Shown: positions 42,059 to 52,566 of the stretch, one piece after another
Layout of the letters: each line of letters opens with the position of its first letter
How positions within the stretch are numbered: position 1 is the first letter of the stretch
Origin: Streptomyces violaceusniger
Lineage (GTDB): Bacteria; Actinomycetota; Actinomycetes; Streptomycetales; Streptomycetaceae
Assembly (NCBI GenBank): GCA_005405945.1
Contig: BJHW01000001.1
Span: 4,588,001-4,652,000 of the forward strand
Direction of reading: 5' to 3'
DNA: 64,000 nt
Notes under the pieces: generated by a model
Databases searched by the model: none
Seen by the model: the letters and a program-made list of their open reading frames with translations, nothing else
Told to the model about the DNA's origin: nothing
Position numbers and translations under genes: made by a program

Positions 42059-45000
42059 TCAGGAATCGTTGCCGTCGAGGCTGTCGAGGTCGAGCGCCAT
42101 GTCGATGAGGTGCTGGACGTCCATCTCGTCGATGGACTCCGCCTCGTCCTCGGCGCGGCTGGGGTCGGAAGTGGCGGCTTGTGGATCGGCCAGCCGGAGC
42201 AGCGTGTCCAGCAGCCCGGCCTCCCGGATGCGGCTCATCGGGATGGTGGCCAGGGTGCGGCGCAGCTCGGCGTCCTGCGGGTCGAGGTCCACATCGGGCA
42301 GGGCGTGGCCGGGGCCGTGGCCGTGGCCCGGTCCGTCCGGGACCAGCTCGGTCAGCAGGTGCTCGGCGAGCGCGGCCGGGGTCGGGTAGTCGTAGACCAG
42401 GCTCGCGGGCAGCTTGAGGCCGGTGGCCGCGCCGAGCCGGGTGCGCAGTTCGACCGCGGTGAGCGAGTCGAAGCCCAGCTCGTTGAAGGCGCGCCCGGCC
42501 TCGACCTCGTCGGCGGAGGCGTGGCCGAGGGCGCTGGCCACATGGGTGCGGACCAGCTCCAGCACCGTGTCCTCGCGCTCGGCCGCGGACAGCCCGGCGA
42601 GCCGCTCGCGCAGGCCCGGCGCGCCGTCGGCCGCCTTGTTCGCCTGATCGCCGTCGTCGCCGCCGCGCAGGGCCTTGGCCACCTGCGGCAGATCGTCGAT
42701 CAGCGGGCGGGGGCGGGCGGCGGTGAAGGCCGGGGCGAAACGCTCCCAGTCGACATCGGCCACCGTCACGGCCGTCTCCTGGCGGGAGAGCACCCGCTGG
42801 AAGGCGACCATGTTCACCTCCGGCGCCATCGGCGGCAGTCCGCGGCGGCGCAGCTGCTCCTCGGCGTCGCCCTCGGCGGCCATGCCGCCCTCCGCCCACG
42901 GGCCCCAGGCCACCGAGGTGGCGGCCAGGCCACGGGCCCGGCGCTGTTCGGCCAGCGCGTCGAGGAAGGCGTTTCCGGCCGCGTAGGCGCCCTGGCCGCC
43001 ACTGCCCCACACCCCGGCGATCGAGGAGAAGAGCACGAAGGCGTCCAGCGGGTCGGCGTCCGCGCCGAAGAGGGCGTCGAGATGGACCGCACCGGTCGTC
43101 TTGGCCGCCACGATCCGGGCGAACTCGGGGAGTTCGGCACCGGTGCCGGGCTCCTGGGAGATCCCGGCCGAGTGCACCACGGCCCGGACCGGGGTGCCGT
43201 TCGCGGCCAGCTTCTCCACCAGCGCGGCGAGCGCGTGGCGGTCGGCCACATCGCACGCCTCGACGGTCACGGCGGTGTCGGTGCCGGACAGTTCGGCCAC
43301 GATCTCGGCCGCGCCCGGCGCGTCGGGGCCACGGCGGCTGAGCAGCACCAGCCGCTCCGCGCCGTGGTCCGCCAGCCAGCGGGCCACATGCCGCCCCAGG
43401 GCGCCCGTGCCACCGGTCACCAGCACGGTCCCGCGCGGCGTCCAGGGCTCCGCGGCGGCGGTGGCCGCGGTGCGCGGGGCCGGGACGAGACGGCGTACGA
43501 AGACACCGGTGGCGCGGATCGCCACCTGGTCCTCGTCGTCGGACCCGGCGAGCACGGCCGCGAGCCGGTCCAGCGCCCGCTCGTCCACGGTCTCCGGGAG
43601 GTCCACCAGACCGCCCCAGCGCTCGGGCTGCTCCAGCGCGACCACCCGGCCGTAGCCCCAGACCTGGGCCTGGGTGGCGCTGTCCAGCCGGTCGGCGCCG
43701 CCGGTCGAGACCGCGCCCCGGGTGGCGCACCACAGCCGCGCCGGGGCGTCGTCGCCCCGCCGCGCCAGCGCCTCGGCCAGCGCACCGGTCAGCGCGAGGC
43801 CGACCGGCACCGCCGGATGCTCCGGATGCGGCCGCTCGTCCAGTGCCAGCAGGGACAGCACCCCGGCCACCGGGCCGTCGGCCGACGCGGCGGCGAGACG
43901 GTCGGTCACGGCGGCGGGGTCGGTGTCGGCGGCGTCCAGTTCGAGCGTGACGACCCGTACCCCGCGACGCGTCAGGTCGTCCGCCACCGCGCTGATCCGG
44001 GGGTCGTCCGCATGGCTCGCGGGGACGACGGTCAGCCAGGTGCCGGACGGGGCCGGGGCGTCCGACGGGCCGCCCCGCGGACGCGGCTTCCACACCACGT
44101 TGTAGAGGTGGCCGTCGGCGGCCGACCGCTCGCGCTGGGCGCGGCGCCACGACGACAGGGCGGGCAGCACCGCGCTGAGCGGCTGGTCGCCCTCGACCCG
44201 CAGCTCGCCGGCCAGCGACTCCCAGTCCTCGCGCTCCACGGCCTCCCAGAACCGCGCGTCCACCGCGTCCACGGCGCCCTCGGCCGGGGTCCCGGCCTCC
44301 GGGGCGGTGTCCGGCCAGTAGCGGCGGCGCTGGAACGCGTACGTCGGCAGGTCCACGCGGTGTGCGCCGGTCCCGGCGAAGAACCCGGCCCAGTCCACCT
44401 CGGCGCCCCGGACATACGCCTGGGCGAGCGCGGTGGTGACGGTCTCGGCCTCGGGGCGGTCCTTGCGCAGCGCGGCGGCGAAACCGGCGTCCTCGACTGT
44501 CACACAGTCCTGGGCCATGGCGGTGAGCACACCGTCGGGGCCCAGCTCGACGTAGGTGGTGACGCCCTGGGCCTCCAACATCCGGATGCCATCGAGGAAG
44601 CGGACGGCCTCGCGGACGTGGCGGACCCAGAAGTCGGGGCTGGTGATCTCCTCGGCCGAGACCAGCTCGCCCGTCAGGTTGGAGACGATCGGGATGCGCG
44701 GGGCCTCGTACGTCAGACCCTGCGCCACCTCGCGGAACGCCTCCAACATCCCGTCCATGCGCGGCGAGTGGAACGCGTGGCTCACGGTGAGCCGCTTGGT
44801 CTTACGGCCCTGCGCCTCGAAACCGGACGCGATCTCAGCCGCCGCGTCCTCGTCACCCGCGATGACCACCGACGACGGCCCGTTCAGCGCGGCGATCGAC
44901 ACGCGCTCGGTCAGCAGCGGCGCCACCTCGTCCTCCGACGCCTGCACCGCGATCATCGCGCCACCCTCGGCAAGCTCCTGCATCAACCGCCCACGCGCCG

Positions 45001-48000
45001 CCACCAACTTCGCCGCATCCGCCAGCGACAACACACCCGCCACATGCGCGGCGGCCACCTCACCGATCGAATGCCCGGACAGGAAGTCCGCCTTCAGACC
45101 CCACGCCTCCGAAACCAGCCGGAACAACGCCACCTCAACCGCGAACAACGCGGGCTGAGTGAACCCGGTCTGGTCCAGCGCCTCGGCGTCCTCCCGAACA
45201 CCACATCCCGCAGCGGCCGCGCAAGATGCGGATCCAGCTCCGCACACACCGCGTCCAGCGCCTCCGCGAACACCGGATAGGCGTCGTACAGCTCACGCCC
45301 CATCCCCAGCCGCTGGCTCCCCTGCCCCGTGAACAGGAACGCCACCTTGCCACCGGTCGCCGAGCCCTCGAGGAGCCCCGCCGCGCCGCGCCCCTCGGCC
45401 AGCGCCGCGAACTGGTCGCCGAGGAGGTCGCCGTCCCGGCCGAGCAGCACGGCCCGGTGTTCCAGGGCGGCACGCGAGGTGGCCAGGGAGTACGCGAGGT
45501 CGAGCGGGCGCGGCGTGTCGCCTCCGGCGGCCACGGAGGGGCGCAGCCGTGCGGCCTGGGCCCGTAGCGCGTCCTCGGTACGGGCCGAGACCGGCCAGGC
45601 GAGGACGGGCAGGGACCGCTCCGGGGCGGGCGCGGAGACCGCGTCCACGGCCGGGGCCTGCTCGATGATCGCGTGCGAGTTGGTGCCGCTGAAGCCGAAC
45701 GACGACACGCCCGCGCGGCGCGGACGGCCGGTCTCCGGCCAGGGCCGGGTCTCGGTCAGCAGCTCGATGTCCCCGCGGTCCAGTCGACGTGCGGGGTCGG
45801 CTCGCTGACGTGCAGGGTCCGCGGCAGCACACCGTGCCGCATCGCCATGACCATCTTCATGATGCCGGCGGCTCCCGCCACGGCCTGGGTGTGGCCGATG
45901 TTGGACTTCACCGAGCCCAGCCACAGCGGGCGGCCCTCGGGCCGGTCCTGGCCGTAGGTGGCCAGCAGCGCCTGCGCCTCGATCGGGTCGCCGAGCGTCG
46001 TCCCGGTGCCGTGGGCCTCGACGGCGTCGATGTCCGCGGCCGAAAGACCGGCGCCCGCGAGGGCCTGCCGGATGACGCGCTGCTGGGACGGGCCGTTGGG
46101 CGCCGTCAGACCGTTGGACGCGCCGTCCTGGTTGATGGCGGTGGAGCGCAGGACGGCGAGCACCGGGTGGCCGTTCCTGCGGGCGTCGGAAAGCCGCTCC
46201 ACCAGGAACAGGCCCACGCCCTCGGACCAGTTGGTGCCGTCCGCGTCCGCCGAGAACGCCTTGATCCGGCCGTCGGCGGCCAGTCCGCGCTGCCGGCTGA
46301 ACTCCAGGAAGGCGCCCGGGGTCGACATGACCGTGACGGCTCCGGCCAGCGCGAGCGAGCATTCGCCGCTGCGCAGCGCCTGCGCCGCCAGGTGCAGCGC
46401 CACCACCGACGACGAGCAGGCGGTGTCGATGGTGACCGCCGGGCCTTCGAGCCCGAAGGCGTAGGAGAGGCGGCCGGAGGCCACGCTGGAGGAGTTGCCG
46501 GTGCCGAGGTGGCCTTCGAGGCCCTGCGGCTCGTTCAGCCACAGCGTCAGGTAGTCCTGGTCGTTGGAGCCGATGTACACGCCGGTACGGCTGCCGCGCA
46601 GCGTGGCCGGGTCGATCCCGGCCCGCTCGAACGCCTCCCAGGTGGTCTCCATCAGCAGCCGCTGCTGCGGGTCCATCGCCAGCGCCTCGCGCGGCGAGAT
46701 GCCGAAGAACGAGGCGTCGAAGTCGGCCACGTCGTGCAGGAAGCCGCCCTCGCGGGTGTAGCTGGTGCCCTCGAGGTCGGGGTCGTCGCTGTAGAGGGTG
46801 GCGAGGTCCCAGCCGCGGTCGGCGGGGAACGGGGTGATGGCGTCGTCACCGGCCACCAGCAGCTGCCACAGCTCCTCGGGCGAGTGCACCCCGCCGGGGA
46901 AGCGGCAGCTCATGGCGACGATCGCGATCGGGTCGTCGCGGTCCACCGCGCTGATCACCCGGTCGGGGACGATTCCGTCGGCCGGGTCACCGACGATCTC
47001 CTGGCGCAGATGGCCCGCCAGGGCGGTCGAGGTGGGGTAGTCGAAGACGAGCGTCGGCGGCAGCCGCAGCCCGGTGGCCTCACGCAGCAGGTTGCGCAGC
47101 TCGACGGCGGTCAGGGAGTCGAAGCCCAGGTCCTTGAACGCCCGGCCCTCCTCGACGGCCTGCGGGCCCGCGTAGCCGAGGACGGCCGCCACCTGCGTAC
47201 GGACCAGGTCCAGCAGCAGCCGGTCCTGCTCCGCCGCGCTCAGCCCGGCCAGCCGCTCCGCCAGCGCGGAGCCGCCGCCCGCGGCGGTGTCCACGGCGCG
47301 GCGCACCGGGACCCGCACCAGCCCGCGCAGCAGCGGAGCCAGCGCGCCCGCCGCGGCCTGGGCACGCAGCGCCACGGCGTCCACGCGCATCGGGACCGGT
47401 GCCACCTGGTCCGTGGTGAGCGCGGCGTCCAGGAGCGCCAGGCCCTCCGCCGGGGACAGCGGCGGTAGTCCGGCGCGCCGCATCCGGGCGATGTCGGCCT
47501 CGTCCAGGGTGCTGCCCATACCGGCGCCCGCCCAGGGCCCCAGGCGAGCGAGAGGGCGGGCAGGCCCTCGGCGCGGCGGTGTGCGGCCAGGGCGTCCAGG
47601 AAGGCGTTGGCGGCCGCGTAGTTGCCCTGGCCCGGGGTGCCGAACACGCCCGAGGCGGAGGAGAACAGCACGAAGGCGGTCAGGTCGAGGTCGCGGGTGA
47701 GCTCGTGGAGGTTCCAGGCCGCGTCCACCTTCGGGCGCAGGACGCGCGTGATGCGCTCAGGCGTCAGCGAGCCGATCACACCGTCGTCCAGCACACCGGC
47801 CGTGTGGACGACGGCGGTCAGCGGGTGCTCGGCCGGGACGGTGGCGAGGGCCGCGGCGAGCGCGTCCCGGTCGGCCACGTCACACGCCGCCCAGCGCACG
47901 CTCGCGCCCACCTCGGCCAGCTCGGTGGTGAGTTCGTCCGCACCCGGTGCCTCACCGCCACGGCGGCTCACCAGCAGCAGATGCCGTACGCCACGCTCGG

Positions 48001-51000
48001 CCACCAGATGCCGGGCCACCAGACCGCCCAGCGAACCGGACGCGCCGGTCACCAGCACCGTGCCCTCGGGGGCGAAGGTGTTCTCGGTGGCCGTCCCGTC
48101 CGTGACCGGCACCCTGGCCAGCCTCGGGATACGGGCCACGCCCGCGCGGACGGCCAGCTGCTCCTCGCCCGCCGCCAGCGCGGCCGGAAGCGCCGCGAGC
48201 GACGCGTCCTGGCCGTCGCTGTCCAGGAGGACGAAGCGGTCCGGGTTCTCGGCCTGCGCCGTGCGCAGCAGACCCTGGACGGCGGCGCCCGCGAGGTCCG
48301 TCACCGGCTCACCGGCCTCGGTGGCCACGGCCCCCGAGGTGAGCAGGACCAGACGTGAGTCCGTGAAGCGGTCGTCGGCCAGCCACTGCCGCAGCAGGCC
48401 CAGCACCTGGGTGGTGGCCTGGTGCGCCGTGGTGGCGGGCGAGGGGGTTTCCCCCACCCCGCCCCTTCCCACAACGTGGGGCTCCGCCCCAAGACCCCGG
48501 TCCTCAAACGCCGGACGGGCTGGAGATGCCGCATCCGGGCCTTCGAGTGGCGCGCCGTCCGCGTGCGGGTTGGTACGCCCTTCGGGCGTGTCCTCAAGCG
48601 CCGGACGGGCTTGAATTGCCGCACCCGGGCGTTCACGTGCCGGGCACACCACTACGTACTCCGGCAGCGCCGTTCCGGAATCCACGGCCTCGCCCAGCTC
48701 CGCCAGGTCCGCGTATGCCGTGGCACCCAACCCGAACGCATCCGTGCCCAGCACCGCCCAGCGACCGCCGCCGGGCGCGCCGGCGCCCGCTCCGGCCGGG
48801 AGTTCGGTCCACTCCACGCGGAACAGCGACTCGTGGTACGCCGCCCGCGCGGCCCGCACCTGCTCCGTCGACACGGCGCGCAGGACCAGCGAGTCCACCG
48901 CCGCGACCGGTGCGCCGGCGGTGTCCGCGATCTCCAGCCGGACGCCGTCCGCGCCGCGCGGCTCCAGCCGCACCCGCAGCGCCGAGGCGCCGCTCGCGTA
49001 CAGCGACACGCCGCTCCAGGCGAACGGCAGCCGCCCCTGGCCGTCGCCGTCTCCGTCGCCATCATCCAGGCCGTCCAGGCCGAGCGCGTGCAGCGCCGAG
49101 TCGAGCAGCGCCGGGTGCAGCCCGTACGCCTGCGCGTCCGACGCGACGGACTCGTCCAGCCGGACCTCGGCGAAGAGTTCGTCCCCGCGCCGCCACGCGG
49201 CCGTGAGCCCCTGGAACACCGGGCCGTACCGCAGCCCGCCGTCCGCGAGCGCCGCGTACAGCTCCTCGGTACGGGCCGCCTCGGCGTCCTGCGGCGGCCA
49301 CGCGGTCAGCGCGAACGACGGCCGGGGCGCGCCCGGGGCGAGCACACCGTCGGCGTGTCGCGTCCACGGCTCCTCGGCCGGGGCGTCCTCCGCGCGGGAC
49401 AGCACGGTCAGCGACCGCCGTGCGGCGCCATCGGGTGCGCCGACGGTGAGCTGCAGCCGGACGCCACCGCGTGCGGGCAGCACCAGCGGGGCGTGCAGGG
49501 TCAGCTCGTCGAGGAGGTCGCAGCCGACCTGGTCACCGGCGCGTACCGCAAGCTCCACGAACGCCGTGCCGGGCAGCACCACCGCCCCCCGCACCACATG
49601 GTCGGCCAGCCACGGATGCGTATCCACACCCAGCCGTCCCGTGAACACCAGCCCGTCGGTCTCCGCCAGCGGTACGGCGGCGCCGAGCAGCGGATGCCCC
49701 GCCAACTCCAGGCCCACGGACGCCACATCACCCACGGAGGCCGCACCCGGCTCCAGCCAGAACCGCTCGTGCTGGAAGGCGTACGTCGGCAGGTCGACAT
49801 GGTGGGCGTCCCTACCGGCGAAGTATCCGGCCCAGTCCACCGTCACACCGCGCACATGGGCCCGTGCCACGGCCGTGGTCAGCGCCTCGGCCTCGGGCGG
49901 TCCTTGCGCAGGGCCGAGATGAACGCGACGTCCGACGCGGCGTCGGTCACGCACTCCTGCGCCATCGCGGTCAGGACACCGTCGGGGCCCAGCTCGATGA
50001 ACGTGGTGACGTCGCGCTCCTCCAGCGTCCGTACGCCGTCGAGGAAGCGGACGGCCTCGCGGACGTGGCGCACCCAGAAGTCCGGGCTGGTGATCTCCTC
50101 GGCGGACACCACGCCACCGGTCAGGTTCGACACGACCGGAATCCTGGGGGCCTCGTAGGTCAGCCCCTGCGCCACCTGACGGAACGCGTCCAGCATCCCG
50201 TCCATGCGCGGCGAGTGGAACGCATGGCTGACCGTGAGCCGCTTGGTCTTGCGACCCCGCGCCTCGAAGCCCGCCGCGATCTCCAGCGCCGCGTCCTCAT
50301 CACCCGCGATGACCACCGACGACGGCCCGTTCAGCGCGGCGATCGAGACCCGCTCGGTCAGCAGCGGCGCCACCTCGTCCTCCGACGCCTGCACCGCGAC
50401 CATCGCGCCACCCGCCGGAAGCTCCTGCATCAAACGGCCACGCGCCGCCACCAACCGCGCCGCGTCCGCCAGCGACAACACACCCGCCACATGCGCGGCG
50501 GCCACCTCACCGATCGAATGCCCCGACAGATAGTCGGGCCGCACCCCCCATGCCTCCGAAACCAACCGGAACAGCGCCACCTCAACCGCGAACAACGCGG
50601 GCTGGGTGAACCCGGTCTGGTCCAGCGCCTCCGCGTCGTCCCCGAACAGAACGTCCTTCAGCGGCCGCGCGAGATGCGGATCCAGCTCCGCACACACCGC
50701 GTCCAGCGCCTCCGCGAACACCGGATAGGCGTCGTACAGCTCACGCCCCATCCCCAGCCGCTGACTCCCCTGCCCCGTGAACAGGAACGCCGTCTCGCCC
50801 TCGGCGGCCATGCCCTCGATCAGCCCCGGCGCGGACTCCCCCGCGCGAGCGCCTCCAGACCGGCGGCCAGCCCGTCCCGGTCCTCGCCCACGAGCACCGC
50901 GCGGCGCTCCAGGGCGGCCCGGCCGGTGGCCAGTGAGTGGCCCACATCGGCGGTGCCGAGGGCGGGTTCGCGGTCGAGGTGGGAGGCGAGGCGCCGGGCG

Positions 51001-52519
51001 TTGTCGCGCAGCGCCGCCGCGTTCCTGCCGGAGAGCAGCCACGGCAGCACGGTGGCGGTGACCGGCGCGGCGTTCGCGGCCGGGGTGGCGTCCCCGTCCG
51101 GCTCCGGAGAGTCTTCCGGAGCCTCCGGCTCGGGGCCTGCTCCAGGATGGTGTGCGCGTTGGTGCCGCTCACGCCGAAGGCCGACACACCGGCCCGGCGC
51201 GGCCTGCCGGTCTCGTCCCAGGGGCGGGCCTCGGTCAGCAGAGACACCTCGCCCGCCGTCCAGTCCACGGTCGGGGACGGCTCGTCGACGTGGAGGGTCT
51301 TGGGCATGAGGCCGTGGCGTATCGCCATGACCATCTTGATGACGCCCGCGACACCCGCTGCCGCCTGGGCGTGGCCCAGGTTGGACTTGAGCGAGCCCAG
51401 CCACAGCGGCCGCCCCTCGGGCCGCTCCTGGCCGTACGTGGCGAGCAGCGCCTGCGCCTCGATGGGGTCGCCCAGCGTGGTGCCCGTGCCATGCGCCTCG
51501 ACGACGTCGATCTCGGCGGCGGACAGCCGGGCGTTCTCCAGGGCCTGGCGGATGACCCGGCGCTGGGACGGGCCGTTCGGCGCGGTCAGGCCGTTGGACG
51601 CGCCGTCCTGGTTCACCGCGCTGCCGCGCACCACGGCCAGCACCTGGTGGCCGTTCCGCCGCGCGTCCGACAGCCGCTCGACCAGCAGCACGCCGACGCC
51701 CTCGGACCAGCCGGTGCCATCCGCCGACGCGGCGAAGGACTTGCAGCGGCCATCGGGGGCGAGGCCGCGCTGGCGGCTGAACTCCACGAAGACATCGGGG
51801 TTGGGCATCACGGTGACGCCGCCGACGAGGGCGAGCGAGCATTCGCGCTGCCGCAGCGCCTGGGCCGCCCAGTGCAGCGCGACCAGCGACGACGAACACG
51901 CGGTGTCGATCGTGGCGGCCGGGCCCTCGAGGCCGAAGGTGTAGGCGATACGGCCGGACAGCACACTGGTGGCACCGCCGGTGAGCAGCAGGCCCTCCAG
52001 CTCCTCCGGAGCGCCCTGGACATCGGAGCCGTAGCCCATGGCCGAGGCGCCCACATACACGCCGGTGCGGCTGCCCTTGACGGACGTCGGGTCGATTCCG
52101 GCGCGCTCGAACGCCTCCCAGGACGTTTCCAGCAGCAGCCGCTGCTGCGGGTCCATCGCCAGCGCCTCGCGCGGCGAAATGCCGAAGAATCCTGGGTCGA
52201 ATTCGGCGGCGCCGTCGAGGAATCCGCCGCCGCTGTTGTAGAAGGTGCCCTTGCGGTCGGGGTCGTGATCGGCCAGTCCCTCGATGTCCCAGCCGCGGTC
52301 GGCGGGGAATCCGGAAATGGCGTCGCCGCCCTCCGCGACCAGCCGCCACAAATCCTCGGGCGAACCGACGCCACCGGGGAAACGGCAGCTCATCGCCACG
52401 ATGGCGATCGGTTCCCGCGCGTCCGCCTCCACCTCGGTCAGGCGGCGACGGGCCCGGCGCAGCTCAGTGGTCATCCACTTCAGATTGTCGAGAAGCTTCT
52501 CTTCGTTCGCGCTAGCCAC
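42059..52519 (-). CDS. PKS-B: two-module type I polyketide synthase (m4, m5), six frameshifts
   Basis: Elongates the chain by two malonyl units. The start is GTG at 52517-52519, supported by a strong AGGAGG at 52530-52535 and an N-terminal coiled-coil docking helix (NEEKLLDNLKWMTTEL). Repaired length is about 3488 residues: KS 33-455, AT 570-920, DH 930-1230, KR 1233-1673, ACP 1753-1843, then KS 1858-2286, AT 2390-2736, KR 2750-3233, ACP 3300-3390, C-terminal docking to 3488. The reading frame changes six times, at G or C runs 51132-51135, 50838-50842, 49895-49897, 47535-47537, 45771-45774 and 45193-45195. Adding one base at each restores one continuous frame to the TGA at 42059-42061. I infer sequencing errors rather than a dead gene, since the protein sequence on both sides of each break is intact. 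The DH-KR module carries an intergenic-type repeat in frame (see repeats). Confidence 0.9.
42340..46945 (-). other. Module m5: KS-AT(malonyl)-KR(A)-ACP
   Basis: KS about 46945-45660 (Cys near 46415). AT about 45350-44310 (GHSIGE near 45070, HAFH). Dimerisation element near 44270-44130. KR about 44100-42820: LDD absent, Trp at 43007-43009, catalytic Ser and Tyr present, so A1 type. ACP GFDSL at 42461-42475. Frame breaks at 45771-45774 and 45193-45195 lie at the end of KS and inside AT. Predicted to leave an L-configured hydroxyl. The KR is close in sequence to that of m3. Confidence 0.88.
46950..52519 (-). other. Module m4: KS-AT(malonyl)-DH-KR(B)-ACP
   Basis: KS about 52420-51150 (Cys near 51895, KSNLGH). 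AT about 50810-49760 (GHSIGE near 50515, HAFH). DH about 49735-48830 with HVVRGAVVLPG near 49600, YGPVF, and HPALLDSALH. KR about 48820-47500 with LDD, Ser and Tyr intact (Tyr near 47620); its non-catalytic half contains the in-frame repeat insertion at 48435-48625. ACP GFDSL at 47111-47126. Predicted to form a double bond. Four of the six PKS-B frame breaks fall in this module. Confidence 0.88.
48435..48625 (-). repeat. In-frame intergenic-type palindromic repeat inside the m4 KR
   Basis: Second copy of the element seen in m8: hairpin GGGGCTCCGCCCC at 48478-48490, the 20-mer at 48501-48520, hairpin ACGCCCTTCGGGCGT at 48575-48589, and a 20-mer with one change at 48591-48610. It lies at the same site of the KR and is again read through in frame (ARPALEDTPEGR, ARPAFEDRGLGAEP). 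Flanking protein sequence is close to m8, so the two probably descend from one insertion by module duplication. Confidence 0.8.
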
Positions 52520-52529
52520 GGAAACGTCA

Positions 52530-52535
52530 CCTCCT
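52530..52535 (-). promoter_or_regulatory. Ribosome binding site of PKS-B (AGGAGG)
   Basis: A perfect AGGAGG about 10 nt before the GTG start at 52517-52519. It decides the start codon, since no in-frame ATG lies at the docking helix. It falls inside the 47-nt gap after PKS-A. Confidence 0.8.
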
Positions 52536-52566
52536 GAGGTCAGTTGAATTGAGGGCGGTCATCACG

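Noticed and set aside
45756..47519. A short stand-alone ACP-KS protein
   Set aside because: Both ends coincide with G or C run deletions, and the flanking KR and KS sequence continues in other frames.
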